Below are positions 30,689-36,497 of a stretch of 36,497 nucleotides of DNA, piece by piece. This stretch comes from a virus. The translations under genes and the position numbers were made by a program. The notes beneath the pieces were generated by a model. That model was not told the DNA's origin and searched no databases. It saw only the letters and a program-made list of their open reading frames with translations. Position 1 is the stretch's first letter. Each line of letters starts with the position of its first letter. The stretch covers positions 1 through 36,497 of the IMG/VR virus record IMGVR_UViG_3300030106_002308; one strand, given 5' to 3'.

Positions 30689-33183
30689 TGTCAACAGCTC
30701 CGTATAGTTCAGATATTGTATTAAGCAAAACAGATGGTTCTACCAATAAAGTAGGACTCAAACTATATAGAGATGCACCGAATGTGCCTGGAGGATGGAG
30801 AATAGATCATGTGTCACCTGCACCTCCAAGACAGGTTAGCGACTCAGCAAACTACCAACAGCAATCTCCTGACATAGGATTGGTTCTTGATCAAGACTCT
30901 TGGCATAGAGGATTTGGTGCATCAACAATATCTAGGTTCGGAACTGCAACAGAAGCAAACAGAGCAAGAGCAAGGTACGGATACTCAGATGGTGTACTTG
31001 GTATGTTTAGAGGTGAACTTGTACTTGGATACCTACAAGATGAAACTGACATATTGATAAGAAACGGGAGATTTGAACAGGTTGCAAGTGATAGTTCTTT
31101 TGATTTAACAGATTATACAACTAACAATGCTACACTTACATCTCAAACAACTTATGTAAAAAATGGTAGCCGAGGTGGTCAGATAACAGCGACTGCAAAT
31201 GGTGGTTACATAGAGCAAACTATAAACAGTCCAACATTATTTCAAAGTAAAAAAGTTTTTGCTCATGTATATTTACGAAGAATATCTGGTTCAGGTAATG
31301 CAAAGATACAGATTGTAGACTCTGCTGCTACTGCATCAGGTGATGAGATAACAAGCACATCAGCTTTTGCTGCATCTCAAACCAACATAACTGTTGACGG
31401 AAGTGCATCAAGCCTAAAGGTAAGAATAACCTTGTCTACAAGTGGAGATGTTTTTGCTATTGATGATTTAGCATTTTTTCCTGAAGGTGGCACAACATGG
31501 ACAGAACCACAAGAGTTTAGCAGTAATATTTACGCAGCTTGTGGTAGAGCAATCTATAAATGGGATGATGGTAACGAAATATGGAACGCAGTATATGTAG
31601 ACGGATCTTTCGCAATCACAGACTTAATAAGTTTTGATGGTGCACTATATGCAGGAAGAGGTACAAGTGCAAACTATTTAAGAAGCACTAACGGAACTAC
31701 ATGGGCCAATCCCTCTACAAACAGTGGGAACGGAAGACTTGCTGAGTTTTTTGCAAGAGCTCGTAATGCTAGTGGTGATTTAGCTTTATTTAAGAGTAGA
31801 GCAAACCAAATATCCGTATCAACAGATCCATCAGACACTGCTAATTTTGGTAGTGAAATCAAATGTGGTGACTCAGATAGAGACATTACAAATTTATTTT
31901 CAGCTAATGACAGGTTGTATGTAGGAAGAGAAGATGGTCTCTTTCAGTATTCAAGAAGTGCAAACAAGTTTCTTGATTTACAACCTGAAGCAAACCTTTT
32001 TCCAGACGATTCAAACTTTAAATCTGCACAAGGTAGATCAGGTGCAATATTTGCAGGTGGTGGTGACCAAGCATTTTTTAGAATTGATGTTGGAAACTTT
32101 GATGGATCTTATGTATTTACAGATCTATCGTATATATTTAAGGCTCCTGCGTTCAGAGGATTCGGTGGAAGAGTAACAGCTCTAACGCAAGATAGAAATA
32201 ACCTCTTTGTCGCACTAGCAGATGATTTAGCATCTGAGAGTTCAGGTTTCCCGTACACTTTCCCTTATTCTTTCTCAGGAGCCAACCTATCAAGAACAGT
32301 CAAACTTCTTTCTGTAAGAACACAACAAGAAGAACCTGGTAGTCGTTCAGAAGATGTACCTCATACTATTGCAAGTTTTGATGTATCAGATATTAACGCT
32401 ATGGGTAAATTCAAAGGTTCGGAAAGAACAAGCCTATTTGTGCTTGGTAATCTTATTAACGATGACTCATCTGATAGCAATAACAATAGAGAGCCTAGAG
32501 CTTTTAGGATAAGGATGCCTATAAGAAATGAAAACCCTGCACTTAACTCTGTAATTGAACACAGACTTACTGGGGAGTTTTATACACCTTATGTAAACTT
32601 TAACTATCCTGACATAAATAAATCAGCGATAAAGCTAACACTTACAGGCTCAAACTTGTCATCAAGTAAAAATGTACAAGTATTTTATAAAGTAGACGAT
32701 GACACCGACAATGACAATATAGGTTGGAATACATTTGGAGACGGAACAGTTACATCTACAGGCCAAACTCTTGTAGGTGACTTTGCATCTGCATTGATTA
32801 ACTTTGACAGAATTAGATTTAAACTTGTATTTACAACAGATGATATTGCGGTATCCCCTAGAATTAACTCACTTGTATTTCACGCTGCATGGAATCCTAT
32901 CGATTACAGAAGATGGACAGCAGTTATTAAATTATCAGATAAAAGGTCAATGCAACTAAGAAGAGTAAGGACAAGCACTGTTTTATCTACAGATGTTTCT
33001 ACCTTAGAGACTCTAAGAAAAGAGCCTTTTATAAAACTACAAGATCCAGACGGATCATCACATTTTGTAAATCTTAAGTATCAGGATGCTATGACATCCT
33101 CCAGAGTGTATGCAACAAGAGGGGTTGCACCAGATCAAACAAGATTGATAACATTAGAAATGACGGAGGTCAAAACAACATGA
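30688..33183 (+). CDS. Large tail tube/nozzle protein with jelly-roll and propeller-like parts (831 aa)
   Basis: TAATG overlap with the connector gene. About residues 125-265 form a second jelly-roll-like module (I-R-N-G-R-F-E-Q-V..., V-F-A-H-V-Y-L-R-R-I, D-V-F-A-I-D-D-L-A-F-F). Next come repeated strand patterns with Y-A-G-R/Y-V-G-R motifs (A-L-Y-A-G-R-G-T, R-L-Y-V-G-R-E-D-G-L-F), which look like propeller blades. The size and place fit the tail nozzle (gp12/tubular protein B) of podoviruses. No lytic motif is seen. Confidence 0.72.
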   Translation: MSTAPYSSDIVLSKTDGSTNKVGLKLYRDAPNVPGGWRIDHVSPAPPRQVSDSANYQQQSPDIGLVLDQDSWHRGFGASTISRFGTATEANRARARYGYSDGVLGMFRGELVLGYLQDETDILIRNGRFEQVASDSSFDLTDYTTNNATLTSQTTYVKNGSRGGQITATANGGYIEQTINSPTLFQSKKVFAHVYLRRISGSGNAKIQIVDSAATASGDEITSTSAFAASQTNITVDGSASSLKVRITLSTSGDVFAIDDLAFFPEGGTTWTEPQEFSSNIYAACGRAIYKWDDGNEIWNAVYVDGSFAITDLISFDGALYAGRGTSANYLRSTNGTTWANPSTNSGNGRLAEFFARARNASGDLALFKSRANQISVSTDPSDTANFGSEIKCGDSDRDITNLFSANDRLYVGREDGLFQYSRSANKFLDLQPEANLFPDDSNFKSAQGRSGAIFAGGGDQAFFRIDVGNFDGSYVFTDLSYIFKAPAFRGFGGRVTALTQDRNNLFVALADDLASESSGFPYTFPYSFSGANLSRTVKLLSVRTQQEEPGSRSEDVPHTIASFDVSDINAMGKFKGSERTSLFVLGNLINDDSSDSNNNREPRAFRIRMPIRNENPALNSVIEHRLTGEFYTPYVNFNYPDINKSAIKLTLTGSNLSSSKNVQVFYKVDDDTDNDNIGWNTFGDGTVTSTGQTLVGDFASALINFDRIRFKLVFTTDDIAVSPRINSLVFHAAWNPIDYRRWTAVIKLSDKRSMQLRRVRTSTVLSTDVSTLETLRKEPFIKLQDPDGSSHFVNLKYQDAMTSSRVYATRGVAPDQTRLITLEMTEVKTT

Positions 33184-34931
33184 GTAATGAGTTTCAACAT
33201 AAATCGGTAGGAAGTCAGATGACTCAGACCGAGTACGAGCATACTGACGGAACAGGACATATATTTGATAGTCAAGCAGCAGGAGATATTCTCTTTGCAA
33301 GTTCTACTACAGTTCTATCAAGACTAGGTATAGGTACAGCAGGTAAGGTTCTTGCAGTAAACTCTGGTGCATCAGCTCCAGAATATGTTGCAGCACTAAC
33401 AGGAGTTACCTCTGTCCTTAATACAGCTTTGGTTGTAGGTAGAGATGCAGACAATGACATTGACTTTGCAACTGACAACAATATTATTTTTAGAGCAGCA
33501 GGTGCTGACCAAATCAAATTAGTAGATGGTGTGTTACAACCAGTAACTGACTCTGATGTAGACTTAGGTACTACTGGAGTAAGATTTAAAGATGCTTATA
33601 TAGACACAGTAACAACTACAGGCGATGTAACAGTTGGTGGTGACCTTACCATAACAGGTGATGATTTGTTTATGGGAACTAATACAGCAGGTCATTTACT
33701 TATTGCAGATGGTACAAACTTTAATCCTACAGCAGTTGGTGATTTATCAGAAATATCTACAGTCGCAAACGATGATGTATTTATTGCAGTTGACACATCA
33801 GGTGGTGGTTTAAAGAAGATAGCTAGAAGTGCTATCGTAGCTGGTTTAGCAACATCAGGTGCAATATCAAATGTTGTAGAGGACACTTCACCAGAGCTTG
33901 GTGGCGATTTAGATGTACTCACACATGGAATAGTAACAGGTGCTAGTAATAGAAACATAGCACTTACACCACATGGTACAGGTGTAGTAAGAATTGATGG
34001 TACAAATGGTGTAGACATAGAATCAGGTGCCATATCAATTAAAAATGGTGGTGCAGAATCTTATGTAAGATTTTATTGTGAATCATCAAACGCACACTAC
34101 ACACAATTACAAGCATCACCACATTCTGCTTATTCTGGCAATGTAACAGTAGTATTACCTGCTGCTGCTACAAATCTAGTTGGTGATGACACAACCCAGA
34201 CACTAACTAACAAAAGACTTACATCACCAAAGATAAACGAAGATGTAGCTCTTACATCAACTGCTACAGAACTTAATTTACTTGATGGTGTATCAGGATT
34301 AGTACAAGCTGACTTTACTAAGTTAGCAGCAGTAGATGCTACTGCAACAGAACTTAATATTATGGATGGTGATACTACAGTAGGAACAGATGCCATTGCA
34401 GATGATGATGGTATTGTTACCAACGATGGCGGCACAATGAAACAAACTAAAGTCCAGACACTTGCTACTTACATGGAAGGTGAGATAGACAACCTTACTG
34501 CACTTACACAAGCAGTATTTGTGGGTAAGGATGCTTCAATTACAGATGATACAGCAACAGGTGTAGTAGCAACTATGACTGCATTGACTGGAGTATCTAT
34601 TGGTGAGTTAGTTCACATTGATGGTAATGGTAAAATTGACCAAGCACACGCAGATGCTAGTGCTGATATGCCAGCAATAGGTATAGCTCTTGAAGCAAAC
34701 AGTTCTGGAAGTGATGCAGACATTAAAGTTTTATTACAAGGATTTTATAAAGATGCAGACCAATTTGCCTTTACAGTTGGTACAGCAGTATTTGCAGACC
34801 ATAGTGGAGAAGGTAACTTTACACAATCACCATCTACAACTGATGGACATTTTATTCAAAGAGTAGGTATAGCTTTGACAGCAGACACACTTTACTTTAG
34901 TCCTAGTTTGGATGTTATAGAGAGGGATTAA
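33180..34931 (+). CDS. Tail fibre protein, complete copy (583 aa)
   Basis: ATGA overlap with the nozzle gene. The N-terminal third should attach to the tail. Then come repeat signatures T-E-L-N-L-L-D-G and T-E-L-N-I-M-D-G (about residues 363-400), common in marine phage fibres. After M-E-G-E-I-D-N-L-T-A the C-terminal tip (about 440-583) differs strongly from the copy at 1-528, while the last nine residues match apart from one position. A conserved stem with a variable tip suits a receptor-binding fibre. Confidence 0.82.
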   Translation: MSNEFQHKSVGSQMTQTEYEHTDGTGHIFDSQAAGDILFASSTTVLSRLGIGTAGKVLAVNSGASAPEYVAALTGVTSVLNTALVVGRDADNDIDFATDNNIIFRAAGADQIKLVDGVLQPVTDSDVDLGTTGVRFKDAYIDTVTTTGDVTVGGDLTITGDDLFMGTNTAGHLLIADGTNFNPTAVGDLSEISTVANDDVFIAVDTSGGGLKKIARSAIVAGLATSGAISNVVEDTSPELGGDLDVLTHGIVTGASNRNIALTPHGTGVVRIDGTNGVDIESGAISIKNGGAESYVRFYCESSNAHYTQLQASPHSAYSGNVTVVLPAAATNLVGDDTTQTLTNKRLTSPKINEDVALTSTATELNLLDGVSGLVQADFTKLAAVDATATELNIMDGDTTVGTDAIADDDGIVTNDGGTMKQTKVQTLATYMEGEIDNLTALTQAVFVGKDASITDDTATGVVATMTALTGVSIGELVHIDGNGKIDQAHADASADMPAIGIALEANSSGSDADIKVLLQGFYKDADQFAFTVGTAVFADHSGEGNFTQSPSTTDGHFIQRVGIALTADTLYFSPSLDVIERD

Positions 34932-36370
34932 TGTCTAATCAAGTAAAAAGTTTTAATGGTGTAGCAATAGGAGATATTAAAAATATTAATGGTCTTACTG
35001 ATGCAAATATTAAAAATATAAATGGACAAACATTTACTGGTTCAGTTCCACCAGATGCTTTTACAATAACTAATAACCAATTTAATGGTAATAGAAGTTG
35101 GGGTACACAAATGGCATGGTGTCAAGAAACTAACACATTAGTTGTAGTGTATGGTGATGACGGCAATGGTGATTACCCTACATACAGATTAGGAAAACTA
35201 AGTGCAAGCACAGGTGATGTAACAATAACTTGGCAAAGCGAACAAGTTTTAGGAACAGCAGGAGCAGGATATTCTAACCAAGCTGTATTTATGAGTGGTG
35301 AAAGTAGTGGTGGTAATGGCAGAATGGGATTAGTATATTTAGAGAGTGGTGCTAGTTCTACTAACAGATACAGTATTGCATTTGGCACAATTACAAATAG
35401 TGGTTCTACACCAAGCATGAGTGTAGGCACGCCTGAAGTAATACACGCTACATCTAGTGGTACTTATAACCAAGGTGATGTTAGTTCAACAGCAAGATAC
35501 TGGGAAGATATGGGTGCTGTTGTTACAGCATTAGAATATGGTGATGACGATGGTGATGCTAACTTTGTTAAAGCATTTAAAATGGACACTTCTGATAATA
35601 GTGTAATTACAAGTGGCAACAATGAACTTATGTTTGCTGATACTACTACAGAATTTTATAACATTGAATATGATTCTACTATAGATAGACTTGTAGTTTT
35701 TTCTTTACAATACGTTGGTGCGTCAGCTACAGCTTATATATATGGCAATATTTTAGATTATAATGCTAGTTCTACAAATGGCTTAGAATTACAGTTAGAG
35801 TTAAGTTTACCTGGAACTCAATTATTTACTGGTACTGTTGCTTCTTCTTATGATGCAGGTCCATGGTGTGCATATAATGCTAGTGCAAACATACATCATG
35901 TTTTAATGAGTGAAACTGCTGATAGCACTAAAAAAGTTCGTAATGTAAAGATTAGTGGTTCTGATGGTTCTTTTACCATGGATCCACATACAACTTATGA
36001 GCTTGCGATTCCGAGTGGTATGCTTCACTATACTTCAATTTGGTATAACCACCATAGAGGTTTAATGGGTGTCATAGGATCAAACCAATCAAGGTCAGAT
36101 GCACATCCAGATGGTTCAGTAATTCAAGCATTAGGTTATACTTTTTCAGAAGATACAGGCACAGAAGCCAACAGCACATTTTCTGCAAATGGATCAGCAC
36201 AAACTGTAAAAGTTAGCAGTCATGATCTTTTTCTTGGTAGGTATTTAGGTATGCAACAAACAATGCACGGAAGCGATATGCACACAGGTAACATGGGTGC
36301 AATCATGCCATTCTATGGTGGCTCACAAGGCCAAGAAGGTGTCATGATAGGTTTTGATACAGGTGGATAA
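34931..36370 (+). CDS. Propeller-like tail adhesin, allele/copy 2 (479 aa)
   Basis: TAATG overlap with the fibre gene. Most framework residues equal those of the 483-aa protein at 528-1979, including the N-I-K-N-I-N-G repeat and the closing H-G-S-D-M-H-T-G-N...M-I-G-F-D-T-G-G. Differences sit in short stretches such as D-D-G-D-A-N against T-S-G-Q-V-D-G-N, and S-L-Q-Y-V-G-A-S-A-T against Y-Y-I-T-D-Q-P-S-S-S, as expected of surface loops. Likely distal adhesin; inference. Confidence 0.75.
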   Translation: MSNQVKSFNGVAIGDIKNINGLTDANIKNINGQTFTGSVPPDAFTITNNQFNGNRSWGTQMAWCQETNTLVVVYGDDGNGDYPTYRLGKLSASTGDVTITWQSEQVLGTAGAGYSNQAVFMSGESSGGNGRMGLVYLESGASSTNRYSIAFGTITNSGSTPSMSVGTPEVIHATSSGTYNQGDVSSTARYWEDMGAVVTALEYGDDDGDANFVKAFKMDTSDNSVITSGNNELMFADTTTEFYNIEYDSTIDRLVVFSLQYVGASATAYIYGNILDYNASSTNGLELQLELSLPGTQLFTGTVASSYDAGPWCAYNASANIHHVLMSETADSTKKVRNVKISGSDGSFTMDPHTTYELAIPSGMLHYTSIWYNHHRGLMGVIGSNQSRSDAHPDGSVIQALGYTFSEDTGTEANSTFSANGSAQTVKVSSHDLFLGRYLGMQQTMHGSDMHTGNMGAIMPFYGGSQGQEGVMIGFDTGG

Positions 36371-36497
36371 TGGCTACAGCATTTAGAAGAAAATCAGATA
36401 ACAAAGTTGTAGTTTTGCTTACATACCTTGCAGACATAAATAACATAAATTTTACAAGTACCAATATGTCCTGCACTATGAACAATGGTGAAAAACC
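36370..36497 (+). CDS. Small tail-locus protein, 5' part only (cut by window edge)
   Basis: The first 42 codons of a second copy of the 105-aa protein at 1979-2296; the shared residues differ at only one position (T to A at residue 21). The frame is open to the edge. If the genome is circular, this gene simply continues as the 1979-2296 gene. Confidence 0.8.
   Translation, partial: MATAFRRKSDNKVVVLLTYLADINNINFTSTNMSCTMNNGEK

Larger units (their letters stand above)
34413..36497. repeat. Right copy of diverged 2.1-kb terminal repeat
   Basis: Counterpart of 1-2106. Exact identity at 34413-34489 and 36431-36497, with the body diverged. It includes the fibre tip, the adhesin and the first 128 bases of the 105-aa protein. 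See the left copy for interpretation. Confidence 0.95.

Noticed and set aside
34490-36370. Diversity-generating retroelement as the cause of fibre variation
   Set aside because: No reverse transcriptase gene or template repeat is seen, and the tip differs as a whole block rather than at scattered adenine-derived sites.
1-36497. Prophage or temperate lifestyle
   Set aside because: No integrase, excisionase, CI-type repressor or attachment-site-like repeat flanked by host genes is seen, and no bacterial housekeeping genes are present.

Overview
The window looks like almost a whole genome of a small, AT-rich, lytic, podovirus-like marine phage. The signs are a compact size, genes packed with ATGA or TAATG overlaps, no integrase, no phage DNA or RNA polymerase, a set of very small lysine-rich proteins, and tail proteins carrying the TELN(L/I)xDG-type repeats common in uncultured ocean phages. 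Size, AT-richness and layout recall pelagiphages of the HTVC010P / uncultured Mediterranean phage type, which would make a SAR11-like bacterium a plausible host. That placement is from memory and not proven by the sequence.

Layout. Plus strand, 1-5476: the end of a tail-fibre locus, then about ten mini-proteins (many extremely basic), one or two small membrane proteins, a 423-aa membrane-anchored protein of unknown role and an FmdB-type zinc ribbon, closed by a hairpin at 5476-5496. Minus strand, 14391-5511: the early/replication side, read as a nearly unbroken chain of overlapping genes from a promoter at about 13909-13938. It holds small unknown proteins, a ribbon-helix-helix mini-protein, a putative single-strand annealing protein, a winged-helix replication initiator, a DnaC-like ATPase loader, three DNA methyltransferases of different types and a PD-(D/E)XK-like nuclease. 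A separate single-gene unit (5511-5831) has a textbook sigma-70 promoter. Another small single-gene unit (14146-14391) has its own promoter and terminator. Between the divergent arms, 14392-15237 is non-coding with repeats and AT-rich DNA. Plus strand, 15238 to the end: the late genes, namely terminase small and large subunits, portal, two large internal/structural proteins, scaffold, major capsid protein, head decoration and connector proteins, two large tail proteins with carbohydrate-binding-like modules, the tail fibre and a propeller-like adhesin.

The two ends of the window are diverged versions of the same roughly 2.1-kb fibre/adhesin locus (1-2106 and 34413-36497), with exact identity only at the outer flanks (77 and 67 bases). 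The simplest reading is a circular or circularly permuted genome of about 34.4 kb whose contig ends carry two alleles of a variable host-recognition locus. A true tandem duplication is the alternative. On a circle the late operon runs on through 1-5476 and meets the early strand at the 5476-5496 hairpin.

The most unusual coding signal is in the C5-cytosine methyltransferase gene (7240-8586). A second same-strand frame stays open for 316 codons there and carries five W-x-T-P...D motifs, in register with five L/V-x-x-T motifs in the methyltransferase frame.
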